The notes: generated from the sequence alone by a model not told the origin. A stretch of DNA of 64,000 nt from Chloroflexota bacterium (GCA_016191845.1 JACPVF010000007.1:62001-126000); one strand, 5' to 3'. Positions 1 through 10,334 are shown, numbered from the stretch's first letter. Program-made: numbers and translations.

Positions 1-142
1 GCTGGGGGTTGGGACTCTGGCTGAGCCAGATCAGCACGCTGCGCGGGAACAATAACTGCACACGGACCGCCGCCAGGGCAGCCACCCACAGAAGAACGAA
101 CAAAGCCAATCCACGAATGATCTCAAGGGGCCTGCGTGACAT
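1..142 (-). CDS. Partial hypothetical membrane protein (N-terminus only)
   Basis: Only the first ~47 codons lie in the window; the gene runs off the left edge. The reading frame encodes a short basic start (MSRRPLE) followed by a strongly hydrophobic stretch (GLALFVLLWVAALAAV) that looks like one transmembrane helix or signal anchor. An in-frame ATG lies three codons upstream at 151, but the ATG at 142 has AGGA eight bases before it and is preferred. No family can be recognised from this fragment. The ~235 bases to its right hold no gene, only the hairpin at 322-352. Confidence 0.45.
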   Translation of the reverse strand, partial: MSRRPLEIIRGLALFVLLWVAALAAVRVQLLFPRSVLIWLSQSPNPQ

Positions 143-321
143 ATCTTCCATCCTGAACAAGGTCCGCTGGTCGCTTTATTCCGCCCAGGCGGTGAAAAAT
201 AAGAACCTTAAAAATCGCAATGTTCCTGCAATGTTCATTATAGCCACAACGCAAGGCCCTCCACTTTAGGGGAACTTTACAATTTCGCCAAACTAACAAC
301 TTAGAAAGGAGGGGAGAATCG

Positions 322-352
322 AAAAGCGCACCCGTAACGGATGCGCTTTTTT
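322..352. terminator. Bidirectional rho-independent terminator
   Basis: AAAGCGCA and TGCGCTTT form a stem around an 11-base loop, with a T-run on the plus side and a shorter one on the minus side. It lies just past the stop of the minus-strand gene ending at 379, whose transcript it would end. Confidence 0.7.
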
Positions 353-378
353 CTCAAAAAACAGGACTGTCCTACAAT

Positions 379-1119
379 CTATTTGCGGTTCATCTTGAAG
401 CGGACCAGGATCAGGTTCTTGTTGCAATCGTTGAACGTGTCGATGTACACGTTGTCCGACAGCGGCAGGCCAGCCAGGTCGAGCAACTGCACCACCAGGG
501 TATCGTTCGAAGAGACAGGCACCGTGCCGAGGAAGAACTCAAAGCCAGACTTGCCATAGACCGGGGTCACACCGCTCACCTGAGTCATTTCGACACGCTT
601 GCCGTTGAGCGTGCCCACCAGGCGGACCACCATGCCGATCACATCGCTGTTCTTGGTATCCACGACGGTTCCCGCCACGCCCAGCCAGTTGCAGGCCGCC
701 TCGGGATGGAAGACCGTGCTCGAAATGCCGGTAACCGTGGCCGAGAAGGGTGCCTTGGGTGTAGCCGTGAAAGTAGGTGTCTTGCTGGGCGTGATGAGCG
801 AGACCAGCGTGGGCGATGCGTACGGCGTGGCGCTCGGGCGCGGAGTATCCGTAATGGTCGGTTCGATGGTCGGGCTGGGGGTCCAGGTGGGGTCGAGCAG
901 GCGGGGGGTGATGGTGGCCGTCGGCAGCGCGTTGGGGTTGACCGGCTTGAGCGGGTTCAGGTTCGACATCGGGTCGATGAAGATCAACACGAAGTACACG
1001 CCGATGCACAACGTCATCAACAGGGTCAGGATGGTCAGTAGATCCCAGATCCCCAGGCGCGACGAGCCAGGGGTCTTCTGGGAACTTCCATAGGGGTCAG
1101 GATAATCGTATTTGCTCAT
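379..1119 (-). CDS. Membrane-anchored protein with T/P-rich linker and C-terminal beta-type domain
   Basis: A 246-residue protein of unknown function. Residues ~23-48 form one hydrophobic helix after a short hydrophilic N-terminus. Residues ~60-125 are a Thr/Pro/Ser-rich spacer of the kind that lifts a domain off the surface. The last ~110 residues have the alternating pattern of a small beta-sandwich with two cysteines (EAACNW and FNDCNK) that could pair outside the cell. The topology implies an extracytoplasmic C-terminal domain. It lies 21 bases downstream of the PpiC lipoprotein gene and is likely co-transcribed with it, then ended by the hairpin at 322-352. The layout resembles the Ig-like lipoproteins at 15.9-20.9 kb, but the NBR1 motif is not evident here. 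Confidence 0.75.
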   Translation of the reverse strand: MSKYDYPDPYGSSQKTPGSSRLGIWDLLTILTLLMTLCIGVYFVLIFIDPMSNLNPLKPVNPNALPTATITPRLLDPTWTPSPTIEPTITDTPRPSATPYASPTLVSLITPSKTPTFTATPKAPFSATVTGISSTVFHPEAACNWLGVAGTVVDTKNSDVIGMVVRLVGTLNGKRVEMTQVSGVTPVYGKSGFEFFLGTVPVSSNDTLVVQLLDLAGLPLSDNVYIDTFNDCNKNLILVRFKMNRK

Positions 1120-1140
1120 GAAGTCACTCCGCGGACGGCT

Positions 1141-2034
1141 TCACTGGGAGATGGTAATCGTACTCTTCTCTCGCTGCTGGCTGACCCAATCCTCCAGGGC
1201 CTTTTCCTGCAAGGTTAGCAGGGCATCGGGCGTAAGGGGGTGGTCGCCGCGTTCCAACACTTTGATGATGTGAAACCCGGCCGGCGTGGCAATCACATCG
1301 CTGTATGCGCCCACGTCCAGGCTGAAGGCGGCATCTTCCACATTCTTGTCGAGCAGGTAGCCACGTGGCACCCAGCCCAATTCGCCGCGCGTGACAGGAT
1401 CATACAGGGCCGCCTGTTCTGCAAAATCGGCGCCGCCCTTCAGTTTGTCGAGCACCTGGCGGGCATCGGTTTCATTATAGGTCAGAATTTGCTGAAGGTG
1501 GACTTGTTCCACCGATTTTGGGACATCCGCAATGATTTTGTCACGCATCCAGGCGGCCTCGGCCGAGCGTTTCAGCGCAATGCGGAAGGATGCGTCGGTG
1601 TAACCATGGTCGGACATCCATTTGTTGAATGCGTCTGCGCCGCCGACTTGGGCGATCAAGCCGTCCAGCCTGGACTGGAGGTCCGCTTCCGTTAAAGTGA
1701 AGCCACCTGCCCGAGCGGCCTGGGCCAGCAGGGTCTGCGCGATCAGGTCATCCAACACGGCCTTGCGGGCATTCTCGTCCGAGACGGTCTTGCCGAGCGC
1801 CGATTGCGCCGCCTGATAGCGCGCCAGTTCTGCATTGAACTCGTCCAGCGTAATGTACTCGCCGTTGACAACGGCCGCTGAGGGCGGAGGGGTGGCGGTG
1901 GGCGGCTCGGGCGTGGAAGTCGGCACGTTGGGCGTGGGCGTGCTCGGGGTTCCGAACAGAGAGCCGCAGGCGGAAAGGCTGAGGGCCAGGATCAGAGTCA
2001 ATTGTGTCAGTACGAGGCGGGGTTTGGAAAACAT
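1141..2034 (-). CDS. PpiC/parvulin-type peptidyl-prolyl isomerase lipoprotein (SurA/PrsA-like)
   Basis: A 297-residue lipoprotein predicted to fold or isomerise exported proteins at the outer face of the membrane. The N-terminus is a signal peptide ending in the lipobox LSAC, followed by a T/P-rich linker to ~residue 52. A SurA-N-like helical region (ALGKTVSDENARKAVLDDLI) comes next. The parvulin domain is at ~165-275, with the family hallmarks VHLQQIL, ADFAEQAALY, GELGWV and GFHIIKV. Order and length match small PrsA/SurA-like proteins. The gene sits downstream of groEL but is separated from it by a terminator, so it probably has its own promoter. Confidence 0.85.
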   Translation of the reverse strand: MFSKPRLVLTQLTLILALSLSACGSLFGTPSTPTPNVPTSTPEPPTATPPPSAAVVNGEYITLDEFNAELARYQAAQSALGKTVSDENARKAVLDDLIAQTLLAQAARAGGFTLTEADLQSRLDGLIAQVGGADAFNKWMSDHGYTDASFRIALKRSAEAAWMRDKIIADVPKSVEQVHLQQILTYNETDARQVLDKLKGGADFAEQAALYDPVTRGELGWVPRGYLLDKNVEDAAFSLDVGAYSDVIATPAGFHIIKVLERGDHPLTPDALLTLQEKALEDWVSQQREKSTITISQ

Positions 2035-2051
2035 CGTCCAGATTATAAATT

Positions 2052-2085
2052 AAAAAGTTCCTCCCGCCTGAACGACGGGAGGAAC
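2052..2085 (-). terminator. Rho-independent terminator of groES-groEL
   Basis: A perfect 10-bp stem (GTTCCTCCCG with CGGGAGGAAC, 2057-2066 and 2076-2085) with a 9-base loop. On the minus strand it is followed by TTTTT, 12 bases after the groEL stop codon. Confidence 0.85.
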
Positions 2086-2097
2086 GAAGCAGACGGT

Positions 2098-3744
<1,647 letters not shown>

Positions 3745-3761
3745 TTTTACTATCTCCTTGA

Positions 3762-4058
3762 TTATTCAATGATTCCGAGGATGTCGCTCTCGCGCAGGAT
3801 GAGCAGTTTCTTGCCGTCCATCTTGACTTCGGTGCCCGAATACTTGGCGTACAGCACACGGTCACCAACCTTCACATCCATGGCGATGCGCTTGCCGTCT
3901 TCGTCGCGCTCACCGGGGCCGGCCGCCAGTACTTTGCCTTCCTGAGGTTTTTCCTTGGCGGTTTCGGGCAGGATGATGCCGCCCGCGGTCATTTCCTCCT
4001 GTTCGATGGGCTCAACCAGCACACGACTGCCGAGCGGTTTGAAAGAGAGTTTGGCCAT
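3762..4058 (-). CDS. groS: Co-chaperonin GroES (10 kDa)
   Basis: A 98-residue GroES with the expected N-terminal beta strand ([17 protein letters not shown]), the mobile loop around residues 17-35 ([16 protein letters not shown]), and the conserved [14 protein letters not shown] and ESDILGII near the C-terminus. It caps the GroEL ring. It is the first gene of the groES-groEL operon; AGGAGGATC precedes the ATG. Transcription should be controlled by HrcA through the CIRCE element about 40 bases upstream. hrcA itself is not in the window. Confidence 0.99.
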   Translation of the reverse strand: MAKLSFKPLGSRVLVEPIEQEEMTAGGIILPETAKEKPQEGKVLAAGPGERDEDGKRIAMDVKVGDRVLYAKYSGTEVKMDGKKLLILRESDILGIIE

Positions 4059-4098
4059 ACGATCCTCCTGGTAAAGTGTTTTTTGAGTTAGCAGAAAA

Positions 4099-4125
4099 TT
4101 AGCACTCCTATCACGCGAGTGCTAA
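4099..4125 (-). promoter_or_regulatory. CIRCE operator (HrcA binding site)
   Basis: TTAGCACTC, nine bases, then GAGTGCTAA: an exact match to the CIRCE consensus, with both 9-bp arms intact. It begins three bases downstream of the -10 box of the groES promoter, so it should cover the transcription start and allow HrcA repression relieved by heat shock. Confidence 0.97.
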
Positions 4126-4128
4126 TGT

Positions 4129-4158
4129 ATGATACTGTATTTCACAAGACAGAGTCAA
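4129..4158 (-). promoter_or_regulatory. groES-groEL promoter
   Basis: On the minus strand TTGACT (4158-4153) and TATCAT (4134-4129) are separated by 18 bases, a good housekeeping-sigma promoter. CIRCE lies just downstream. Confidence 0.8.
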
Positions 4159-4211
4159 GGGGAATATATAAATTCATACAAATTTCTGACAGTCCCCCAT
4201 CCCCTCATCGT

Positions 4212-5669
4212 TTATGGGACAGAGGTCGGCGTGGGAGTGTAGAGCATGTCCAAGGATGGGGTGCCCGTCCCGGGCGGAGTTGGTGTGGTCGTCAAAAGGC
4301 CGTTGGCCAGGTCGTTGCAGATGTATTCGCCCGAGGCAATGATACCCGCAATGTCAGGGTCATTCCCAAACTGCGCTTTCACTTCATTGAATACCTGAAT
4401 CGCTTCGGCACAATAATTCTGCTGCGGGCGGCTGAGGGCAGCCAACACGGACCCGTAGGTGTAGTAGTACACCACTGTGTTGCCCGAGAGAGCCAGCCCC
4501 TTGATCTGGAGTCCGGTCTCACCCGCATCAGTGCAGCTGCTCCCAAAACGGGCCTGACAACTTTCCTCTTCGTCACATCCGCGGATGGCACATTTCAACG
4601 CAGGGATCGAACCTTCGTAGTTGCGGGATTTGAAGTACACGATGCCCAGCTGTCCGTACACGTCAGCGTTGTCTGGCTCGAACTCCAGCGCCTTGCGGAC
4701 GTTGCGGGCTGCGGAAAAGTATTCACCCATCTGTGAATAGGTACGCGCAATGGACAGGTATGGCACAGGGTCGTTGACGCCCAGCTGCTCATTGATGCGG
4801 GCAGCCTGGGCGAAGTATTCAAGAGATTTCTCGAACAGTTGCCTCTGCGTATCTTCATTGGGGCTGCGGAAGCCAAGCGTACGGTAGTTGGCGCCTGCCT
4901 GCAGATAAAGGAAGGTTAGATTCGGGGTGATCTGAATGGCACGGTTATAGGCTTCGATGGCCAGGGTGTACTCGCCCAACGACTCAAGCACGTAGGCATG
5001 GACACGATGGACGTCCATCAGGGTGGCGGCGTCTTCGCGACCGAGAGCCTGGTCGATGTACTGCTGGGCCTGGGTCCACTTCTGCTGGTCCACGAGGATC
5101 TCGGCGTAGAAGGCCAGGGCCAGGGTATTGGTCTTATCCAATTGGACGGCACGGGTGGCTTCGCGGTCAGCATCGAGCAGGTACTTTTGCGCCTGATCCT
5201 CGCCGTACAGGGTGGGATTGGCATTCCAGTCGAGAGTGAAGGCATGGATGGCCAGTGCCATGGAATCGTCAGGCGACAACTCCACAGCTTTTTCTGCGGA
5301 GGAAAGTGCCTCCGCCAGGCGGGTGCGGGTGGCATCGTCAGTGACCAGCAGACGGGTGGAGTAAGTCTGGATGCGCGCCAGTTTGATCCAAATGCTGGCG
5401 TTGTTCGGGTCCACACGGACAGCCTCTTGATAAGCCTTGATGGCCGCATCCAATTGACCAGCGGTGAACTGGGCATCGCCTTCGAGGGCGTAAGAGTCGG
5501 AGGTACGCGTGGGGGTGGGAGTCGGCAGAAAGAGCGGTTTTACATCCCCGATCTGCACCTGCCGAATCAGCCAGACCCCGCCCAAGATCAGCACGATCCA
5601 AAGGAACATGCGATACAGGTTGGACTGGGAACGACGGTGGAAAATGGGGCGGCGGCTGGGAACGTACAT
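4212..5669 (-). CDS. Membrane-anchored TPR protein (second of a paralogous pair)
   Basis: A 485-residue protein with a basic N-terminus, one hydrophobic helix at ~21-37 (MFLWIVLILGGVWLI), a short T/P linker, then a series of tetratricopeptide repeats across ~60-380 (for example AAIKAYQEAVRVDPNNASIW and AIEAYNRAIQITPNL). A cysteine-containing stretch (CAIRGCDEEESC) follows and the tail is T/P-rich. TPR arrays normally mediate protein-protein contacts; the anchor puts them outside the cytoplasm. It shares its plan with the gene just upstream (11-base gap) and is probably co-transcribed with it. The partner is unknown. Confidence 0.85.
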   Translation of the reverse strand: MYVPSRRPIFHRRSQSNLYRMFLWIVLILGGVWLIRQVQIGDVKPLFLPTPTPTRTSDSYALEGDAQFTAGQLDAAIKAYQEAVRVDPNNASIWIKLARIQTYSTRLLVTDDATRTRLAEALSSAEKAVELSPDDSMALAIHAFTLDWNANPTLYGEDQAQKYLLDADREATRAVQLDKTNTLALAFYAEILVDQQKWTQAQQYIDQALGREDAATLMDVHRVHAYVLESLGEYTLAIEAYNRAIQITPNLTFLYLQAGANYRTLGFRSPNEDTQRQLFEKSLEYFAQAARINEQLGVNDPVPYLSIARTYSQMGEYFSAARNVRKALEFEPDNADVYGQLGIVYFKSRNYEGSIPALKCAIRGCDEEESCQARFGSSCTDAGETGLQIKGLALSGNTVVYYYTYGSVLAALSRPQQNYCAEAIQVFNEVKAQFGNDPDIAGIIASGEYICNDLANGLLTTTPTPPGTGTPSLDMLYTPTPTSVP

Positions 5670-5680
5670 AATGGAATCCG

Positions 5681-6985
5681 CTACGGGGTCGGGGTCGTGG
5701 GAAGGGTGGGGGTGGGCGTCGCGGCGGCCTCCGTCCCCAGCGCTTCAATGGACAGGGTCGGTGTGGCGCTCAGGTTGGCGCGGCAGATCTCCACCATCCT
5801 GACGGCGTTGATCATCGCGTCTTCGTTGGTGGGGACACGGTCTTGAAGGAGTTGCGCAATCTTGAGTGCTTCGCCACAGCGGTTGAGGCGGGCCAGCGCC
5901 ATGCCGTAGGTGAAGTAATATCCTGCCAGCCGCACATCGTTGGGGACCAGGTCGATGGCTTCGAGGGTGGTGCCTTCCGGCGAGACTCCGCCGTTGACCA
6001 CCAAACCGAGTTGTTGAGCCGCATCGGCCCAGCGCGCATTGTTGTAATACATCACACCCAGGTTGCCGCGCAGCAACGGGTCGGAGGGATTATCGCGCAC
6101 GGAGGTCTCTGCGTATTGGGCAGCCTTACCGTACTCGCCGATGTTGGCATAGGTACGCGAAATGTAAAGATCGGGATTGGGATCGTTGGGGTTGAGCGAG
6201 TCGGCCAGCAAAAACTCCTCGACCGCCAGATCGTTGATGCCCTGGGCGCGGTAGGTGCGTCCCAACGCAAGATGCAGATCAGCGATATTCTCGTTGATGG
6301 CGATGGCCGCCTTGTATTCCTGAATGGCCTGATCGTAGTTGGTGGTGTTCTCGTAAATGTATCCACGCACGCGGTGCGCCTCGATGGTGTTGGGCGCCAG
6401 CGAAACCGCCACACGCGACTCTTCGATGGCCGTATCCAGGCTGTTCAGCGGACCTACATCCGCCAGATAAGCGTCGAGCATGATCTCAGCGTAATACGCG
6501 TGGATGACGCCATTCTGAGGGTCGAGTTCCAGCGCAGTCTTGATGCCCGCCAAGGCCTCGAGGTATTGTCCCTGGAAATCCAGCGACCAGGCGCGTACAC
6601 CATGTGCCATGGCGTTATTGTTGTTCAAGAGTAAGGCATTTTCCGCGCTCTCCTGTGCGTCGGCATACTGCCCCGCCCAAACCTGCACGCGCGCCATCTC
6701 CACGTAGGTGGTGGAGTCATCCGGGCGGGCGGCCACGGCTTGCTGATATGCGGCGATGGACTGCAACAACTTTCCCTGGTTGAACAGGTCCTTGGCCTCG
6801 GTGATAAAGGACTCGGGCGGGCGGGTGGCTGTCGGCGTGGGCACGCCCAACGGTTGGACATTAACCACTACGTAACGGTTGAGATAGGCCCCACCGAGAA
6901 TCAGTGCACTTAAAGAAATGATCAGAAACCAATTCGGCCGCTTACGGCGGCGCGTCATACTCCATTTGCTGCCTTTCAAATACAT
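5681..6985 (-). CDS. Membrane-anchored TPR protein (first of a paralogous pair)
   Basis: A 434-residue protein: basic N-terminus (RRRKRPNW), one transmembrane helix at ~19-35, a proline-rich linker (LGVPTPTATRPP), then successive TPR units from ~60 to 390 (for example SIAAYQQAVAARPDDSTTY and AIQEYKAAIAINENIADLH), and a T/P-rich end. The start at 6985 or an in-frame ATG nine codons later are both possible; neither has a strong ribosome site. With the downstream paralogue it forms a two-gene unit, probably a scaffold for a surface or secretion complex. Its exact role cannot be read from the sequence. Confidence 0.85.
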   Translation of the reverse strand: MYLKGSKWSMTRRRKRPNWFLIISLSALILGGAYLNRYVVVNVQPLGVPTPTATRPPESFITEAKDLFNQGKLLQSIAAYQQAVAARPDDSTTYVEMARVQVWAGQYADAQESAENALLLNNNNAMAHGVRAWSLDFQGQYLEALAGIKTALELDPQNGVIHAYYAEIMLDAYLADVGPLNSLDTAIEESRVAVSLAPNTIEAHRVRGYIYENTTNYDQAIQEYKAAIAINENIADLHLALGRTYRAQGINDLAVEEFLLADSLNPNDPNPDLYISRTYANIGEYGKAAQYAETSVRDNPSDPLLRGNLGVMYYNNARWADAAQQLGLVVNGGVSPEGTTLEAIDLVPNDVRLAGYYFTYGMALARLNRCGEALKIAQLLQDRVPTNEDAMINAVRMVEICRANLSATPTLSIEALGTEAAATPTPTLPTTPTP

Positions 6986-7070
6986 GTAATCATATTACCA
7001 TCCGCCAGAAAAACGCGTCAAGCGGCAAGTTCCATCTCTAACCTGCCTCTTATGAGAGAAAACCGTTTCC

Positions 7071-7095
7071 GGTCGATTTTGGCGCAAAATCGGCC
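7071..7095. repeat. Imperfect inverted repeat upstream of trmD
   Basis: GGTCGATTTT and AAAATCGGCC face each other across GGCGC with one mismatch. It lies between the divergent TPR and trmD genes, 18 bases before the trmD -10 box. It could be an operator or a hairpin; nothing identifies a regulator. Confidence 0.4.
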
Positions 7096-7110
7096 CCGGC
7101 GGGGTGAATA

Positions 7111-7119
7111 TGCTAGAAT
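7111..7119 (+). promoter_or_regulatory. Extended -10 promoter of trmD, implying a near-leaderless mRNA
   Basis: TGCTAGAAT is an extended -10 (TGn plus TAGAAT). Its last base is six bases before the trmD ATG, so transcription would begin at or next to the start codon. No Shine-Dalgarno sequence is present. Confidence 0.5.
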
Positions 7120-7125
7120 CAATCC

Positions 7126-7875
7126 ATGCAGTTCGACATTTTCACGCTTCTGCCAGAGGTGTTTCCCGCCTATCTCGACACCAGCATCCTAAAACGCGCC
7201 CGCGAGCGGGGCCTGATTGACGTGCGCGTGCACAACATCCGTGACTACACCCACGACCGTCACCATACCACCGACGACACGCCCTACGGCGGCGGCGGCG
7301 GGATGGTGATGAAGCCAGGCCCCGTCTTCGAGGCGGTTGAATCCGCCCTGGGGCCTGATCCCGTTTGCCCGGTTATCATGCTCACCCCGCAGGGACGCGT
7401 TTTCGACCAGCGCGTGGCCCAGGAACTTTCCAAATATGGGCGCATCGCCTTGATCTGCGGACGCTACGAGGGCATCGACGAGCGCATCCGCGAACATCTC
7501 GTCACCGACGAAATCTCGGTCGGCGACTACGTGCTGACCGGCGGCGAGCTGCCCGCCCTGCTCATCGTGGATGCCGTCTCGCGCCTGTTGCCCGACGTGC
7601 TCGGTGACCCGACCGGCGCCGAAGACGACTCGCATTCCAGCGGCCTGCTCGAATATCCGCACTACACCCGTCCGCCCGAATTCCGCGGCTGGACCGTGCC
7701 TGATGTGCTGCTCTCCGGGGACCATGCCAAGATCGACAAGTGGCGGCGTGAACAGTCCCTGCTGCGCACGTTGAAGAAACGTCCCGACCTGCTCGAAAAA
7801 GCGGACTTGAGCGAAGCCGACCGAAAATTTCTGAAAGCCTACCGCAAAGATAACTCGGGCAACGCGAACGAATAA
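7126..7875 (+). CDS. trmD: tRNA (guanine-37-N1)-methyltransferase TrmD
   Basis: A 249-residue SPOUT methyltransferase that puts the m1G37 mark on tRNAs with G36, preventing +1 frameshifting. Family motifs are complete: [11 protein letters not shown] at the N-terminus, [28 protein letters not shown], and the knot region [12 protein letters not shown], followed by the C-terminal helical domain with [10 protein letters not shown]. Length is typical. It is not next to rpsP, rimM or rplS as in many bacteria; here it appears to be transcribed from its own promoter, and the MFS gene follows 46 bases later. Confidence 0.97.
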   Translation: MQFDIFTLLPEVFPAYLDTSILKRARERGLIDVRVHNIRDYTHDRHHTTDDTPYGGGGGMVMKPGPVFEAVESALGPDPVCPVIMLTPQGRVFDQRVAQELSKYGRIALICGRYEGIDERIREHLVTDEISVGDYVLTGGELPALLIVDAVSRLLPDVLGDPTGAEDDSHSSGLLEYPHYTRPPEFRGWTVPDVLLSGDHAKIDKWRREQSLLRTLKKRPDLLEKADLSEADRKFLKAYRKDNSGNANE

Positions 7876-7921
7876 TCGCGCTCACCGGGTGATATAGTCC
7901 ATCCCAAAGAGGAGATACAAC

Positions 7922-9169
7922 GTGAAATTCAATTACGGCAAGATCTTCCTGCTCGGTTTTGGCTTCTTCGGCGTCAGCGTGATTTGGACGGTGTACAACG
8001 CTTTCGTGCCGCTCTTCCTCGTCAACAAATTCAACCTGTCGCCCTTTCTGATCGGCTTCTTCATGACGCTCGATAACATTGCGGCGATCTTCATCCAGCC
8101 GCCCGTGGGCGCCTGGTCTGACCGTCTGCGCACTCCCATTGGACGCCGCATGCCCTTCATTTTGATCGGCGCTCCCATCGGCGCGTTGGCCTTCGGACTG
8201 ATCCCCATGGCTGCAGTCCTGCCGTTGTTCGTGGCCTGCACCAGCACGCTGTTGGTCAGCATGGCTTTCTGGCGCACGCCCGTCGTGGCGCTCATGCCCG
8301 ATATCACCCCATCGCCGTTCCGCTCGCAGGCCAACGGCATCATCAACCTGATGGGCGGCGTAGGCACCATCATCGCCTCGCTGGTCGGCAGTTCGCTGTA
8401 TGAGATCAACGTCAACTTCCCGTTCTGGATGGGCTCCGTGCTGACGGTGATCGCCGCTTTGCTGGTCTTCATCTTCATTAAAGAACCCAAGGAATATGAA
8501 GAGGCCAAGAAGGAACCGAACATGTTCGAGAGCCTGCGCGAGCTGATGAACGATGAAGACAAAAGCGGATTGCGCATCCTGTTCGCCATCTTCTTCTGGT
8601 TCCTGGCCTACACGGGCATCGAAGCCTTTCTCACTTTGTATGCGACAAAATATGTAGGCATCACCGAAGGTGACGCGGGCCGCCTGACAGGCCACCTCGG
8701 ACTCTTCTTCGTGCTCTTCGCACTGCCGGCAGGTCTGCTTGGCAGCCGCCTCGGACGGCGCATCACCATTTCCATTGGCATCGTCAGCATGGCAGCCTTG
8801 ATCTTTGGCCTCTTCATCCTGCCTGCCTCCACGCTTGCCGCGCAGGTTGCCAGAATCCCCGTGCTGGGCAACGTCCACGTCATCAGCCTGCTGCTCATGC
8901 CAGCCGGTATCGCCTGGGCCCTGATCAACATCAACTCGCTGCCCATGGTCGTGGACCTGACCACCGCTGCACGCGTCGGCACTTTTACGGGTCTTTACTA
9001 CCTCTTCTCGACCTTCTCCGCCATTGTCGGCCCCAACCTGAACGGTGCCATCGTCTCTGTCAGCGGCGGGCAATACAACATCATCATGGTTGCCAGTCCG
9101 CTCTTTTTGATCGTCGCCCTGGTGCTCATGCTCGGCGTCAAAAAGGGAGAGGCGCAGCCTGCGGCATGA
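7922..9169 (+). CDS. MFS transporter (SLC45/GPH-like)
   Basis: A 415-residue protein with about 12 hydrophobic segments. The start is GTG with AGAGGAG seven bases upstream. After the second helix it carries the MFS loop 2-3 motif in the form GAWSDRLRTPIGRRMPF, typical of sugar carriers of the SLC45/GPH type. A central hydrophilic loop (EPKEYEEAKKEPNMFESLRE) divides the two six-helix halves, and the second half repeats the motif as GSRLGRRI. Substrate is unknown; a sugar or nucleoside is plausible. Its last four bases overlap the start of the BMP lipoprotein gene (ATGA), so the two are translationally coupled. Confidence 0.88.
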   Translation: MKFNYGKIFLLGFGFFGVSVIWTVYNAFVPLFLVNKFNLSPFLIGFFMTLDNIAAIFIQPPVGAWSDRLRTPIGRRMPFILIGAPIGALAFGLIPMAAVLPLFVACTSTLLVSMAFWRTPVVALMPDITPSPFRSQANGIINLMGGVGTIIASLVGSSLYEINVNFPFWMGSVLTVIAALLVFIFIKEPKEYEEAKKEPNMFESLRELMNDEDKSGLRILFAIFFWFLAYTGIEAFLTLYATKYVGITEGDAGRLTGHLGLFFVLFALPAGLLGSRLGRRITISIGIVSMAALIFGLFILPASTLAAQVARIPVLGNVHVISLLLMPAGIAWALININSLPMVVDLTTAARVGTFTGLYYLFSTFSAIVGPNLNGAIVSVSGGQYNIIMVASPLFLIVALVLMLGVKKGEAQPAA

Positions 9170-10182
9170 AGCGCGGCCCGGCTTTCCTTCTTGCGCTCTG
9201 CCTTTTCCTGACCGCGTGCACTCCGCCTCAAGTGGATTGTGCGCGGTCGGATGTCTATTGCGTAGGGCTGGTCACCGATACGGGTGGCTTGCAGGATTAC
9301 GGCCTGACGCAGTCTGCCTGGGAGGGGATTCAAAAAGCATTGGCCGACGGCATCCTCCAAAAAGCGGACTTCATTGAATCGGTGGATGCGCGCGACTATG
9401 CCAAGAACCTGGCCTACTTTGCCGATAGGAAGTACGACGTGATCGTGGCCAGCGGCATCAGTCTGGACGATGAGACTCTGCAAGCTGCAGACCTGTATCC
9501 TGATTCTGTTTTCATTGGCCTCGATCAACCCTCCGAGCCCACCCGCAAAAACTTCATCTCGGTAACCTTTCCCGAAGACCAGGGCGGATTCCTGGCGGGC
9601 GTGCTGGCAGCCGGCATGACCCAGACCGGCGTCGTCGGCGCGGCCTGCGAGACGGCAGGCATCCCGTCCAACTGGCGGGCCTGCGAAGGCTTCCGCGCCG
9701 GGGCCTTGCATGCAAACCCAGACCTCAAGGTGTACGTCACCTACCGCGAGGACGGCTCGCGTGAAGACCTTTTCCGTGACGAGGCTTGGGGCCGCCAGAC
9801 TGCGCTCGGGATGGTCAAAGATGGCGCGGATATCGTCTTCGGCGTGGGCGGCGGGACAGGCCAGGGTGCGGTGGTGGCCGCGTCCCAAGCCGGGGCGTGG
9901 GCCATCGGCTGGGAGCAGGACCAGGCCGAGGTCTGGCCAGAGGCGGGAAAGCGCATCCTCGTCTCAGTCACCCCGGATGCAGGTTCCATCCTATATCAGG
10001 CGCTGGTGGTGATCCCCGCCGGGCCACCACCCGCCTCGCTGGTGGGGAGTATGCGCCTCTCACCCTATCACGAAGCCGAGACCTTCGTCCCCGCCGATTT
10101 ACGGCAGGAATTGTCGAATCTGGGCACAGATCTCCAAAATGGGGGCATTTCGACAGGGGTAAAACCAGAAGAAGCGCAGTAG
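9166..10182 (+). CDS. BMP-family substrate-binding lipoprotein (coupled to MFS gene)
   Basis: A 338-residue lipoprotein of the basic-membrane-protein/nucleoside-binding family. The signal peptide ends in the lipobox LTAC. The mature part shows BMP landmarks: GLVTDTGGLQDYGLTQSAWEG, DYAKNLAYFADRKYDVIV, FPEDQGGFLAGVLAAGMTQTG and GADIVFGVGGGTGQGAVVAA. It is more divergent than the BMP protein encoded 152 bases downstream. Because its ATG overlaps the stop codon of an MFS permease rather than an ABC gene, it may sense or deliver substrate for that carrier, or work with the ABC importer that follows. Confidence 0.88.
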   Translation: MKRGPAFLLALCLFLTACTPPQVDCARSDVYCVGLVTDTGGLQDYGLTQSAWEGIQKALADGILQKADFIESVDARDYAKNLAYFADRKYDVIVASGISLDDETLQAADLYPDSVFIGLDQPSEPTRKNFISVTFPEDQGGFLAGVLAAGMTQTGVVGAACETAGIPSNWRACEGFRAGALHANPDLKVYVTYREDGSREDLFRDEAWGRQTALGMVKDGADIVFGVGGGTGQGAVVAASQAGAWAIGWEQDQAEVWPEAGKRILVSVTPDAGSILYQALVVIPAGPPPASLVGSMRLSPYHEAETFVPADLRQELSNLGTDLQNGGISTGVKPEEAQ

Positions 10183-10201
10183 GTTGTCTGGTTGTTCAGG
10201 C

Positions 10202-10230
10202 TTGCACAATGAAATGATAGGCTTTATACT
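10202..10230 (+). promoter_or_regulatory. Promoter of the BMP-ABC importer operon
   Basis: TTGCAC (10202-10207), 17 bases, TATACT (10225-10230): a good housekeeping promoter about 105 bases before the binding-protein ATG. Confidence 0.7.
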
Positions 10231-10334
10231 TGTCATACAAGGGAAGGGTCAATTTTTCGAGGCGTAGGCCACGCGCCCGAACGCCAAAGAAAATTCCCAC
10301 CCATATCCAACCATTCTTTCAGGAGAAGAATCAC

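Noticed and set aside
10183-10334. Purine-type riboswitch before the BMP importer genes
   Set aside because: The leader has no recognisable purine aptamer core; only an ordinary promoter and ribosome site were seen.
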